Assembly: GCA_017451145.1 (NCBI GenBank)
Contig: JAFSSG010000002.1
Location: 1 to 8,426 of the forward strand
Direction: 5' to 3'
Length of the DNA stretch: 8,426 nucleotides
DNA from: Clostridia bacterium
Lineage (GTDB): Bacteria > Bacillota_A > Clostridia > UBA1381
Shown here piece after piece: positions 1-6,006 of this stretch. The position numbers and the translations under genes were made by a program. Below the pieces are notes generated by a model. The model made no database searches and was not told the origin of the DNA. It saw nothing but the letters and a program-made list of their open reading frames with translations. Position 1 is the first letter of the stretch; each line of letters begins with the position of its first letter.

Positions 1-864
1 AGTTTTTCCTTTGATTCTTGTAGCCATAGCCATCTTTTTATCGTATTTATAACGTCCTACATGTGCCAAATCATAACGTTTTGGATCAAAGAACATATTT
101 GTTATTAAGCTCTCTGCATTTTCCACGTTAAGAGGCTCACCGGGGCGAAGTCTTTTATATATTTCCAAAAGTGCATCGTCGCGGTTATCGGTCAAATCCT
201 TTTCAAAAGTAGCGGAAAGACGCGGGTCATCGCCGAATTTTTCAAGAATTTCCGAATTTGTCTGAATGCCCATAGCACGAATCAAAACAGTAACCGGTAT
301 CTTTCTGGTACGGTCAATTCTTACGGAAAATACGTCGTTTGAATCGGTTTCGTATTCAAGCCACGCACCTCTATACGGAATTACGGTAGTCGCATAAAGC
401 GGTTTACCCGTCTTATCCCTCGTGAACTCATAGTACATTCCGGGCGACCTTACTAATTGGCTTACGATAACACGCTCTGCTCCGTTTATGATAAAAGTAC
501 CCTGCTCTGTCATAAGCGGAAAATCGCCCATAAATATGTCTTGTTCCTTGATTTCCCCTGTTTCACGGTTAATGAGCCGCACATTTACTCTGAGCGGTGC
601 GGCGTATTTTGCATCTCTTTCCTTACATTCCTCAACGGAATACTTGGGGTTATAATCCAAAGTATAATCGAAAAATTCCAAGCAGAAATGTCCCGAATGG
701 TCTGTTATTGGAGAGATGTCGTGGAAAACTTCCTTTAATCCCTCTTCAATAAACCATTGGTATGACTTCTTTTGAACTTCGATTAAGTTCGGCATATCCA
801 AAACTTCTTGAATCTTGGAATAGCTGAGTCTGGTGTTTTTCCCAAGCTGAACCTCATGTACCAT
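1..864 (-). CDS. rpoB: DNA-directed RNA polymerase beta subunit, N-terminal part (partial, runs off the left edge)
   Basis: RpoB forms, with RpoC, the catalytic core of RNA polymerase. The first 288 residues are visible, uninterrupted to the window edge. The family hallmark [16 protein letters not shown] lies at about residues 127-142, preceded by LMTEQGTFI, and FFDPKRYDL lies at about residues 258-266, as in other bacterial RpoB. The visible part covers the protrusion and the start of the lobe. The rifampicin-pocket region and the catalytic part lie beyond the edge. The ATG at 862-864 was chosen because a GAGGTGA ribosome binding site sits about six bases upstream; the TTG just before it would be too close to that site. 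In most Bacillota rpoB follows rplL, but here the upstream neighbour is a divergent dnaD-like gene, so rpoB has its own promoter and a leader of roughly 135 nt. Identification is secure. Confidence 0.98.
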   Translation of the reverse strand, partial: MVHEVQLGKNTRLSYSKIQEVLDMPNLIEVQKKSYQWFIEEGLKEVFHDISPITDHSGHFCLEFFDYTLDYNPKYSVEECKERDAKYAAPLRVNVRLINRETGEIKEQDIFMGDFPLMTEQGTFIINGAERVIVSQLVRSPGMYYEFTRDKTGKPLYATTVIPYRGAWLEYETDSNDVFSVRIDRTRKIPVTVLIRAMGIQTNSEILEKFGDDPRLSATFEKDLTDNRDDALLEIYKRLRPGEPLNVENAESLITNMFFDPKRYDLAHVGRYKYDKKMAMATRIKGKT

Positions 865-916
865 CAACTTATCACCTCGTCAATTTTCTTTTATGAGATT
901 TTTTTAAAATATGCTC

Positions 917-945
917 TTGATTTTTGTTTTTCGGTATGCTATAAT
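917..945 (+). promoter_or_regulatory. Probable sigma-A promoter of the dnaD-like gene
   Basis: TTGATT (917-922), a 17-base spacer and a perfect TATAAT (940-945) with an extended -10 TGC (937-939). Transcription would begin near 952 and leave a leader of about 136 nt before the ATG at 1088. The promoter lies inside the predicted rpoB leader and points towards the rpoB promoter. Confidence 0.75.
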
Positions 946-957
946 GAAAACCGAAAA
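928..957. repeat. Inverted repeat surrounding the dnaD-like -10 box (possible operator or leader hairpin)
   Basis: The arms TTTTCGGT (928-935) and ACCGAAAA (950-957) are perfect 8-bp complements separated by 14 bases that contain the TATAAT box. No T-tract follows in either direction, so it is not a typical terminator. It could be a binding site for a regulator acting on the dnaD-like promoter. In the predicted rpoB transcript it could also fold as a leader hairpin. Function is unknown. Confidence 0.5.
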
Positions 958-1005
958 GTTTGGTAGCGAACAAAATCCCATATTATCATCTTAGTACAAT
1001 ATACA

Positions 1006-1034
1006 ATGTTATCATATTTTTTCCAATATGTCAA
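1006..1034 (-). promoter_or_regulatory. Probable sigma-A promoter of rpoB
   Basis: On the minus strand a perfect TTGACA (1029-1034) is followed after 17 bases by TAACAT (1006-1011), with an upstream TGn extension of the -10. The start of transcription would be near 999, giving a leader of about 135 nt before the rpoB ATG. This is a prediction from the sequence only. Confidence 0.7.
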
Positions 1035-1087
1035 CAGGTATATTTATTTTTTTTAACTTTTTTATTTGGTTTTAAGGAGTGTTATTG

Positions 1088-2044
1088 ATGCCTCAGTTTT
1101 TGACTGAAAACGGGTTTGCACATGTGCCTTTCGATTTCATTGAAAATCACCTGCCGGGTGCAAACGCAACATTTGTGAAAATATACATATATCTTTTGAT
1201 GCTCGGCGAGAAAAAAGAGGTAAAATCCTTTAAAGAAATTGCCGAAACGCTTGGTATTCTGGAGAGCGACTTAGTAAATGCCGTAGAATATTGGCAGGAA
1301 AATGGGCTTATTTTTGCCGACGGCGAAAATGTTTGTTTCGGAAAAGCCGATATAAATCACGAGCCGATACAAAAACACGATTATGCGGAGGAGGAAGTAT
1401 CGGAAACGCAGAGTATTGCAGAGGCGATATCCTCAAACGCCGAGCTTTCCGATATGTTTATGTTGGCACAGGAGATTTTAGGCAAGACCATTACCGAAAA
1501 TGATATGCAGACAATCTATTGGCTGTATCAGGATTTGAAAATGCCGATAGAGGTAATTTTACTTCTTATTGAATATTGCGTTTCAAAGGGGAAAAACCGT
1601 ATAAGCTATATTGAAAAGGTTGCTGTTTCCTGGAACGAAATGGGGCTTAACAATGTGGAAGCGGTTACAAATTATTTAAAGAGCGAGGAGCAGAAAACGG
1701 GATTTTTATACTCGGTACGCAGACTTATGGGGATTGCGGACAGAAATCTCAGTCAGATAGAGGAGCAGTATCTTACAAAATGGCATAACGAATTTATGAT
1801 GAGCGAGGAAATGATCGCCCTTGCATATGAGTACTGCATAATACAGACCGCTAAACTCTCTTTTCCCTATATGGACAAAATCATAACACGTTGGCATACT
1901 GAGGGAATAACCACCGTTGCCGACGCCGAAACAGACAACAAAAAATTCAAAAACCGTGCACGTTCAAAGGAAACGGCTTTTAGCGATAACAAATACGACA
2001 GCGACAGCTTGGAGCGTCTTACAAGAAAGAAGAATAACGATTAA
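1088..2044 (+). CDS. DnaD domain protein (replication initiation/primosome type) with two DnaD-like domains
   Basis: This 318-residue protein belongs to the DnaD/DnaB family of Bacillota, which help load the replicative helicase at origins and restarted forks. Residues about 1-85 look like the N-terminal winged-helix oligomerisation domain. An acidic linker (about 90-118) follows. Two C-terminal DnaD-type helical domains come next, at about 119-198 and 205-285. Each ends in the family's YxxxIxxxW-type motif: YIEKVAVSW at 174-182 and YMDKIITRW at 261-269. The last 20 residues resemble the conserved Tyr-Asp-rich tail of the family (KYDSDSLERL) and end in a basic run. AAGGAG at 1074-1079 lies 8 bases before the ATG at 1088. 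The in-frame GTG at 1079 overlaps that ribosome binding site, so it is rejected as the start. In many Clostridia a DnaC-type ATPase gene follows, but none does here. The domain assignment is confident; the exact role is inferred from the family. Confidence 0.9.
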   Translation: MPQFLTENGFAHVPFDFIENHLPGANATFVKIYIYLLMLGEKKEVKSFKEIAETLGILESDLVNAVEYWQENGLIFADGENVCFGKADINHEPIQKHDYAEEEVSETQSIAEAISSNAELSDMFMLAQEILGKTITENDMQTIYWLYQDLKMPIEVILLLIEYCVSKGKNRISYIEKVAVSWNEMGLNNVEAVTNYLKSEEQKTGFLYSVRRLMGIADRNLSQIEEQYLTKWHNEFMMSEEMIALAYEYCIIQTAKLSFPYMDKIITRWHTEGITTVADAETDNKKFKNRARSKETAFSDNKYDSDSLERLTRKKNND

Positions 2045-2081
2045 AAAAACGGACTTGTATCTTTTACAAGTCCGTTTTTTT
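2043..2081. terminator. Bidirectional intrinsic terminator shared by the dnaD-like gene and the galactokinase-like gene
   Basis: A 10-bp stem (ACGGACTTGT at 2049-2058 and ACAAGTCCGT at 2066-2075) has a 7-base loop, seven A's on the left and seven T's on the right, so it works in both directions. It starts just after the dnaD-like stop codon. Its right arm and T-tract encode the last residues (KKTDL and stop) of the opposing gene. Confidence 0.9.
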
Positions 2082-2975
2082 GACCGTCCCGTATATTCCG
2101 CTGTTTTCGGTGCTTGTTATATAAAAATCGGGAGCTGTGCCGTAATAGTTTTCGTATTCCTTTTTTAAATTCTGCACAAATGCACTCACCTTTTTGTTCT
2201 CAACGACGGCAAAAATCCCTCCGCTTTCCAAAATCCCCAAACCGAGTGCGTCTTTGAGCCTTACCGCAAGGTCAAAAAGGTTTTTTGTCCGTTTTCTTAC
2301 ACAATTTCGCCCAAGCAGGTTGGTATATTCCGATGTTATCATCTCTCCAAATCTGGCATAATCTCCTGACGCCAAAATTGACGCTGCATCCCTTATATTC
2401 CCCATTTTCCCGATTTCATTTTCCTCGTCAAAACAGCACAGCACAATTTTTGCAATACTGCTTTTGAATTGAACATAGGTATGTTTTTCGCCCTCTGTAA
2501 ATAAAAGAGTTTCCCTTTTCCCTACCATTGACACAAAATCTTTTAAGGGGTTTGAAAGACAGCATTTCATCTTAATCGGCACAGGCATTTTACTGCAAAA
2601 GGAATAGAGCGACGACAGCAGAAGCGGTTCATATCCTCCGTATATCTCGGTATTGTATTCAAATAGGACGTCTGCACCGCAAAGATCAATACCCGACTTT
2701 TGTACTTTCCACAAAAGTGCCAACATCGGTTCTTCCGTATGATATTTAAGATCCAAAATATTAGAGCTGATATACTTTTGGTTATCGTCAAATTCCGTCG
2801 TAAATCTTCCGTCACGGCGTCCTGCAACCGCCATAGCACCGCCCACCGATACAGCTGCACAAAAGCTCCCGCTATCATTTATTAAAATAGGTACGCTCAT
2901 TCCCGAAAAACAGATTCTCTCGCAGTTTCTGCCAAAATGCATTTTAAAACTCTTTGCCGTTTTTTCAAAATTCAT
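2064..2975 (-). CDS. Degenerate galactokinase-like protein of the GHMP kinase fold; probably not an active sugar kinase
   Basis: This 303-residue protein resembles galactokinase in domain order but is shorter (GalK is usually about 380-400) and lacks the signature residues. Where GalK has the substrate loop GRxNLIGEHTDY, residues 22-42 read FSGMSVPILINDSGSFCAAVS. Where GalK has the ATP loop GxGLSSSA, residues 111-122 read IYGGYEPLLLSS. The helix carrying the GalK catalytic Asp aligns with LKDFVSMVGKR (144-154), with Lys145 at the Asp position. The third motif (MTGGGFGGC in GalK) has become LESGGIFAVV (249-258). The C-terminal third matches GalK best: GDYARFGEMI at 204-213 and DFYITSTENSG at 283-293. 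Start: ATG at 2973-2975 with AAGGGAG five bases upstream. It is monocistronic and divergent from greA. It could be a pseudokinase, a binding protein or an enzyme with a changed site. The fold call is by eye. Confidence 0.65.
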   Translation of the reverse strand: MNFEKTAKSFKMHFGRNCERICFSGMSVPILINDSGSFCAAVSVGGAMAVAGRRDGRFTTEFDDNQKYISSNILDLKYHTEEPMLALLWKVQKSGIDLCGADVLFEYNTEIYGGYEPLLLSSLYSFCSKMPVPIKMKCCLSNPLKDFVSMVGKRETLLFTEGEKHTYVQFKSSIAKIVLCCFDEENEIGKMGNIRDAASILASGDYARFGEMITSEYTNLLGRNCVRKRTKNLFDLAVRLKDALGLGILESGGIFAVVENKKVSAFVQNLKKEYENYYGTAPDFYITSTENSGIYGTVKKTDL

Positions 2976-3023
2976 AATTACTCCCTTTTGTTTTTATAAT
3001 AATTATTCTCACTATTGCATAGA

Positions 3024-3052
3024 ATTATTTAGTACAATAAAAAGATTGACAA
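3024..3052 (-). promoter_or_regulatory. Probable promoter of the galactokinase-like gene
   Basis: On the minus strand TTGTCA (3047-3052) and AATAAT (3024-3029) are separated by 17 bases. The predicted start near 3017 leaves a leader of about 42 nt. The -35 box overlaps the greA -35 box on the other strand. Confidence 0.55.
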
Positions 3053-3073
3053 ATAAAAATAATTTGATATAAT
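3046..3073 (+). promoter_or_regulatory. Strong sigma-A promoter of greA
   Basis: A perfect TTGACA (3046-3051), a 16-base spacer and a perfect TATAAT (3068-3073) with an extended TGA just before it. The predicted start is near 3080, about 46 nt before the ATG. Confidence 0.8.
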
Positions 3074-3125
3074 GTAACTTGAATTGTGAAGGAATTTATT
3101 TTTATATAGAAAGGAAGCGTTTTTT

Positions 3126-3632
3126 ATGGCGGAAGAGAAGGAAATCATCTTGACAAGCGTAGGAATGAGTGCCTTAAAACAAGGTCTTGAATATCTTAAA
3201 ACAACCAAAAGAAGCGAAATTACGGAAAAAATCAAAGTCGCACGTGGCTTTGGTGATTTATCCGAAAATGCAGAATATGATGAGGCAAAGAACGAACAGG
3301 CTGAAGTGGAAAACAAGATAGCCCAGCTTATGAATATCTTAAAATATGCACGTACTATTTCAGATGACGAAATAGAGGACGGCATAGTTTGCATCGGAAA
3401 CACAGTCGAAATCATTGAGGTCGGTGAAGAGGAAGTAGAAAAATACACCTTTGTGAGTGCTGATGAAATTGAAATGTACGCAATTCTTCACTCGGATATG
3501 GACGAACTCCTTTCGGTAAATTCGCCTGTAGGAAAGGCTCTTTTAGGGCATAAAGCAGGTGATACCGTTTCGGTAACAACACCCGTTTGCACAATTGACT
3601 TCAAAATCGAAAAAGTATATAAGTACGAATAA
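3126..3632 (+). CDS. greA: Transcription elongation factor GreA
   Basis: GreA enters the secondary channel of RNA polymerase and stimulates cleavage of backtracked RNA so that stalled complexes resume. The 168-residue product shows the two family parts. Residues 1-78 form the N-terminal antiparallel coiled coil, whose tip carries GDLSENAEYDEAK (43-55). In it Asp44 and Glu47 match the catalytic acidic pair of GreA. Residues about 84-168 form the C-terminal FKBP-like domain with VNSPVGKALLGHKAGD, the usual GreA signature. The length is slightly above the usual 158. The ATG is preceded by AAGGAAG at a workable distance. It is transcribed alone from a near-consensus promoter and closed by two hairpins. 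The other secondary-channel target in the window, RpoB, is about 2.3 kb away on the opposite strand. Identification is secure. Confidence 0.97.
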   Translation: MAEEKEIILTSVGMSALKQGLEYLKTTKRSEITEKIKVARGFGDLSENAEYDEAKNEQAEVENKIAQLMNILKYARTISDDEIEDGIVCIGNTVEIIEVGEEEVEKYTFVSADEIEMYAILHSDMDELLSVNSPVGKALLGHKAGDTVSVTTPVCTIDFKIEKVYKYE

Positions 3633-3646
3633 TATTCAGTAGCCTT

Positions 3647-3678
3647 ATCACCCCAAGCAAAAGCTTGGGGTGATTTTC
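3647..3678 (+). terminator. Intrinsic terminator of greA (first hairpin)
   Basis: A 12-bp perfect GC-rich stem, ATCACCCCAAGC (3647-3658) with GCTTGGGGTGAT (3663-3674), closes an AAAA loop and is followed by a short T-run. It lies 15 bases after the greA stop. Confidence 0.85.
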
Positions 3679-3684
3679 ATTGCA

Positions 3685-3716
3685 TGGAAAAACACCGCTT
3701 ATGCGGTGTTTTTCCA
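3685..3716. terminator. Second hairpin after greA, symmetric terminator
   Basis: A 14-bp perfect stem (3685-3698 with 3703-3716) with loop TTAT carries a GC-rich core (CACCGC/GCGGTG) flanked by five A's on the left and five T's on the right. It can therefore stop transcription from either side. It backs up the first greA hairpin and would end any transcript arriving from the promoter at 3775-3803. Confidence 0.8.
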
Positions 3717-3768
3717 GCTTAACATATTTATATAGGATAAAGGGCAGAAAGTAATTCCCTTCTACTCA
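3686..3768 (-). ncRNA. Candidate short RNA between a minus-strand promoter and terminator
   Basis: A transcript starting about 7 bases after the -10 at 3775 would run from about 3768 to the T-run of the hairpin near 3686, roughly 80 nt. Near its 5' end AAGGG and CCCTT can pair around an 11-12 nt loop, and the 3' end is the terminator stem. I recognise no RNA family and no open reading frame with a ribosome binding site. The rest of the 306-base spacer holds only the greA hairpins, the tspO promoter and AT-rich sequence. Confidence 0.25.
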
Positions 3769-3774
3769 AAATTG

Positions 3775-3803
3775 ATTATAACATACATTTTATAGAAATG
3801 CAA
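3775..3803 (-). promoter_or_regulatory. Possible minus-strand promoter in the greA-tspO spacer
   Basis: On the minus strand TTGCAT (3798-3803), a 17-base spacer and a perfect TATAAT (3775-3780) with an extended TGT. It faces the symmetric terminator at 3685-3716 with no gene in between. The region is AT-rich, so a chance match is possible. Confidence 0.45.
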
Positions 3804-3858
3804 GTGTTTTTTGGCAAATATTGTGTTTTTTTTATTTTTTTTTGCATTTTTATACAAA

Positions 3859-3887
3859 ATAACATATTTTTGCAATATTGGTATAAT
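3859..3887 (+). promoter_or_regulatory. Probable promoter of the tspO-like gene
   Basis: A perfect TATAAT (3882-3887) with an extended -10 TGG (3879-3881) and a weak ATAACA (3859-3864) 17 bases upstream. The predicted start near 3894 gives a leader of about 45 nt. Confidence 0.6.
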
Positions 3888-3938
3888 AACAATTCATTCT
3901 TCATATACTATATAAAAAATGATTTAAAGGAGATAACT

Positions 3939-4388
3939 ATGCGAAAATACAGACCTTATATTATAGAAATTATAATTGCACTTGCTGTCGGTGGGCTTTC
4001 CGCATATCTGACACGGGACTCTATGGCTGATTTTGAGGCTTTGGTAAAGCCCCCGCTTTCACCGCCATCGGTTTTATTTCCGATTGTGTGGACCATACTT
4101 TTTGTTCTGATGGGCATAAGTGCGGGTATGGTATATAAAAAAAGCGGAAATGTGCCGTTCGTGTATAGGCTGTCCCTTGTTGTCAATTTCTTTTGGTCCA
4201 TAATATTTTTTAATATGGAAGCATACCTTTTCGCATTCATATGGCTCCTGCTCCTATTAGTACTGATTATTCTTACCGTTTTGGAGTATGCCAAGGTCAG
4301 CAAAACTGCCGCATATCTGCAAATACCCTATCTTATATGGGTATGCTTTGCAGGATATCTGAATTTCTTTATATGGTATCTGAACTAA
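3939..4388 (+). CDS. TspO/MBR family membrane protein (tryptophan-rich sensory protein / translocator protein homologue)
   Basis: TspO proteins are five-helix membrane proteins that bind porphyrins and related ligands; their role in bacteria varies. The 149 residues fit the usual length, with hydrophobic helices at about 6-24, 45-65, 77-93, 96-116 and 126-147. Family motifs are clear. The loop KPPLSPPSVLFPIVWTILF (37-55) is followed by LMG, then NFFWSIIFFN (83-92), and the last helix PYLIWVCFAGYLN (130-142). The start at 3939 is set by AAAGGAGAT six bases upstream. The frame stays open back to 3798, but that extension is AT-rich, contains the promoter and is rejected. The gene is monocistronic. 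No strong terminator follows, only a T-rich run at 4404-4418, so some read-through into the next gene is possible. The family call is confident; the ligand is unknown. Confidence 0.93.
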   Translation: MRKYRPYIIEIIIALAVGGLSAYLTRDSMADFEALVKPPLSPPSVLFPIVWTILFVLMGISAGMVYKKSGNVPFVYRLSLVVNFFWSIIFFNMEAYLFAFIWLLLLLVLIILTVLEYAKVSKTAAYLQIPYLIWVCFAGYLNFFIWYLN

Positions 4389-4430
4389 ACAGGATTCAAT
4401 CGATTTTTTTCTTTTTTTGACAATATTCTC

Positions 4431-4460
4431 TTGACTAAAACCTCTGTTTTGTAATAAAAT
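4431..4460 (+). promoter_or_regulatory. Probable promoter of the DUF1846 gene
   Basis: TTGACT (4431-4436), an 18-base spacer and TAAAAT (4455-4460). A second -35-like TTGACA lies at 4417-4422 but has no -10 at a usable distance. The predicted start is near 4467. Confidence 0.5.
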
Positions 4461-4495
4461 ATACTTTAATATTTGATGCGAAAGAGGAAAAAGCG

Positions 4496-5980
4496 ATGAG
4501 AATAGGTTTTGATAACGATAAGTATCTGAAAATGCAGTCTGAACACATAACAGAGCGTATTTCCAAGTTTGGCGGAAAACTCTATCTGGAGTTTGGCGGA
4601 AAACTGTTTGATGATTTTCACGCCTCACGTGTCCTGCCCGGATTTAAGCCGGACAGTAAGATAAATATGCTCCTGCAACTTAAAGACCAAGCGGAGATAA
4701 TTATCGCGATAAACTCTCTTCATATTGAAAAAAGCAAGGTCAGAAGCGACCTTGATATTACATACACCCTTGACACTCTCCGCCTTATCGACGCTTTTAA
4801 GGGAAAAGGACTTTATGTGGGAAGCGTGGTTTTGACGCAGTTTTCCGGTCAGCCCTCAGCCGAAAAATTCCAGAAGCAGTTAGAGGCTATGGGCATGAAG
4901 GTTTACCGCCATTATCCGATTGAGGGCTACCCTTATAATGTTGCAAAGATAGTCAGCGAAGAAGGCTACGGCAAGAATGAATTTGTAAAAACAAAACGCC
5001 CGTTGATCGTAGTCACCGCACCCGGTCCGGGAAGCGGAAAAATGGCAGTTTGTCTTTCCCAGCTCTACCATGAGCATAAAAACGGCGTAAGTGCGGGATA
5101 TGCTAAATTTGAAACCTTCCCAATCTGGAACTTGCCTTTAAAGCACCCCGTAAATGTTGCATATGAGGCGGCAACCGCAGACTTGAACGACGTCAATATG
5201 ATTGACCCGTTCCACCTGGAAGCATACGGCGAAACGACTGTAAATTATAACCGTGATGTCGAAATCTTCCCTGTTTTGAAAACAATGTTCGAGCGGATTT
5301 ACGGCGAATGTCCGTATAAATCGCCTACCGATATGGGCGTAAATATGGCAGGAAACTGCATAACGGACGATGACGCTGTATCCTATGCCGCAAAGGCGGA
5401 AATCATAAGAAGGTATTACGGTGCTTTGTGCAAAAAACGCCAGACAAACACGGGCGATGATGAAATTCATAAGATTGAACTGCTTATGCAGCAAACCGAG
5501 CTTACCGCAGAGGACAGGCCCGTAGTAGGTGCAGCTCTCAAAAAAGCGGATTTGACCGACGCACCCGCTACCGCTATGGAAATGCCCGACGGCACGATTC
5601 TGACGGGCAAAACGTCAAAGCTTTTGGGAGCGTCAAGCGCACTTCTTTTAAACGCTTTAAAGTATCTGACAGGCATTGACGATTCCGTCGCACTTATCGA
5701 GCCGAATATTATAGAGCCTATTCAGGATTTAAAGGTGAACCACCTTGGAAACCATAATCCAAGGCTCCATACAGACGAGGTTTTAGTAGCACTTTCAATA
5801 TGTGCCGCAACGAATGAGAATGCGAAAAAAGCGATTGACGCACTTCATCTTTTAAAAGGGCTTGAGGCACATTCTACCGTGATTTTGTCGCAGGTAGATA
5901 TGAACGTATTTAAAAAACTCGGCGTAAATATCACATGTGAGCCGAAATATCAGCGAAAATCTTTCTATCACAGAAAATAA
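4496..5980 (+). CDS. DUF1846 (UPF0371) family protein, function unknown
   Basis: The full-length product of 494 residues is typical of this family, which is widespread in Bacillota and Actinobacteria and has no firmly established activity. Recognisable family stretches are the opening RIGFDNDKYL, the duplicated FGGKL at 25-29 and 33-37 followed by HASRVLPGF (42-50), the nucleotide-binding-like loop TAPGPGSGKMA (174-184), and YKSPTDMGVNMAG (274-286). The loop resembles a Walker A motif but has three residues between its glycines and Met instead of Ser/Thr after the Lys, so a true P-loop is not proven. The second half has NHLGNHNPRLHTDEVLVAL. No signal peptide or membrane helix is seen, so it is likely cytosolic. 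The ATG at 4496 has an AGAGGA site about 7-8 bases upstream. It has its own promoter and terminator, so the neighbourhood gives no functional hint. The family call is secure. Confidence 0.93.
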   Translation: MRIGFDNDKYLKMQSEHITERISKFGGKLYLEFGGKLFDDFHASRVLPGFKPDSKINMLLQLKDQAEIIIAINSLHIEKSKVRSDLDITYTLDTLRLIDAFKGKGLYVGSVVLTQFSGQPSAEKFQKQLEAMGMKVYRHYPIEGYPYNVAKIVSEEGYGKNEFVKTKRPLIVVTAPGPGSGKMAVCLSQLYHEHKNGVSAGYAKFETFPIWNLPLKHPVNVAYEAATADLNDVNMIDPFHLEAYGETTVNYNRDVEIFPVLKTMFERIYGECPYKSPTDMGVNMAGNCITDDDAVSYAAKAEIIRRYYGALCKKRQTNTGDDEIHKIELLMQQTELTAEDRPVVGAALKKADLTDAPATAMEMPDGTILTGKTSKLLGASSALLLNALKYLTGIDDSVALIEPNIIEPIQDLKVNHLGNHNPRLHTDEVLVALSICAATNENAKKAIDALHLLKGLEAHSTVILSQVDMNVFKKLGVNITCEPKYQRKSFYHRK

Positions 5981-6006
5981 ACGGGAGCATTTGCTCCCGT
6001 TTTTTA
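5981..6006. terminator. Intrinsic terminator between the convergent DUF1846 gene and dut
   Basis: A stem ACGGGAGC (5981-5988) with GCTCCCGT (5993-6000) around an ATTT loop is followed by TTTTTT on the plus strand. It starts immediately after the DUF1846 stop. The minus-strand side ends in TTTATTTT, and the dut stop codon (6004-6006) lies in the T-run, so it probably serves both genes. Confidence 0.88.

Noticed and set aside
1079..1087. GTG at 1079 or TTG at 1085 as start of the dnaD-like gene
   Set aside because: GTG lies in the ribosome binding site and TTG is only 5 bases after it; ATG at 1088 has the best spacing.
2567..2878. Alternative minus-strand open frame inside the galactokinase-like gene
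   Set aside because: A shadow frame with no ribosome binding site and many rare-looking Cys/Arg runs; the main frame is better supported.
3029..3448. Open frame antisense to greA
   Set aside because: It is Ser/Phe-rich, runs through the divergent promoter and is opposite a secure gene.
3798..3938. In-frame 47-codon N-terminal extension of the tspO-like gene
   Set aside because: The stretch is very AT-rich, contains the predicted promoter, has no ribosome binding site, and does not resemble TspO; AAAGGAGAT fits the ATG at 3939.
4381..4425. Possible terminator after the tspO-like gene
   Set aside because: There is a T-rich run but only the 8-base palindrome AATCGATT, which cannot form a stable hairpin with a loop.
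4567..4605. 15-bp direct repeat with a 24-bp period near the start of the DUF1846 gene
   Set aside because: It encodes the duplicated FGGKL that I recognise as normal in this protein family, so it is not a separate element.
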